Source: Syntrophaceae bacterium UBA2208 (lineage in GTDB: Bacteria; Desulfobacterota; BSN033; UBA1163). Taken from it: a DNA stretch of 5,803 bases. This document shows positions 5,727-5,803 of the stretch, in pieces. A program made the position numbers and the translations under genes. Under the pieces are notes generated by a model. The model did not search any database, had not been told where the DNA came from, and was given only the letters and a program-made list of their open reading frames with translations. How positions within the stretch are numbered: the first letter of the stretch is position 1; every line of letters begins with the position of its first letter. The DNA is taken from positions 1 through 5,803 of the forward strand of contig DCUS01000065.1 of NCBI GenBank assembly GCA_002327885.1, read 5' to 3'.

Positions 5727-5803
5727 TATTCTTTTATCTTTCGTAAAAAGGAATTGACTTTTTTTGTCACCCAGAATTTTTCAAAACAGGCTTTCATGGG
5801 CTC

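Noticed and set aside
5754..5803. Possible rightward promoter (TTGACT at 5754) and gene start (ATG at 5796)
   Set aside because: No acceptable -10 hexamer lies at 16-18 bases, the ribosome site is weak (CAGG), and only eight bases of the frame remain in the window.

Overview
The window holds five convincing protein genes in two convergent blocks. It reads as the chromosome of a free-living Gram-negative-type bacterium. The moderate base composition, the probable sigma-54 promoter, the HD-GYP phosphodiesterase and the RIYP/HEAT protein would fit Nitrospirota, NC10 or a deltaproteobacterial lineage, but the sequence alone does not fix the taxon. There are no RNA genes, insertion sequences, CRISPR arrays or phage genes.

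Left block (plus strand, 1-2378): the 3' end of pyrC (dihydroorotase, cut by the left edge) is followed by a complete pyrB (aspartate carbamoyltransferase catalytic chain). These are adjacent steps of de novo UMP synthesis and are probably co-transcribed. After a 133-base gap that contains a long imperfect hairpin comes a MEMO-family protein (AmmeMemoRadiSam system protein B type) with its presumed metal ligands intact. No pyrI, AMMECR1-like or radical SAM partner gene is in the window.

Right block (minus strand, 5571 to 2486): two genes 62 bases apart, probably one operon. The first encodes a 573-residue soluble protein with C-terminal HEAT-like helical repeats. The second encodes a 433-residue HD-GYP domain protein, a probable cyclic-di-GMP phosphodiesterase. 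Both start with the same kind of N-terminal module, centred on an R-x-x-RIYP motif, so the two proteins appear to share an ancestral N-terminal domain and may work together.

The 230 bases upstream of this operon (5572-5803) are rich in signals. They hold a near-consensus sigma-54 -24/-12 element (5662-5678, minus strand), a perfect 18-bp palindrome about 66 bp upstream of the predicted transcription start, and an 8-bp inverted repeat enclosing a second palindrome in the predicted leader. The most interesting hypothesis here is a sigma-54-controlled two-gene signalling unit: a RIYP-HEAT protein paired with a RIYP-HD-GYP enzyme. The biochemistry is inferred from families; the partnership is an inference from sequence and context.
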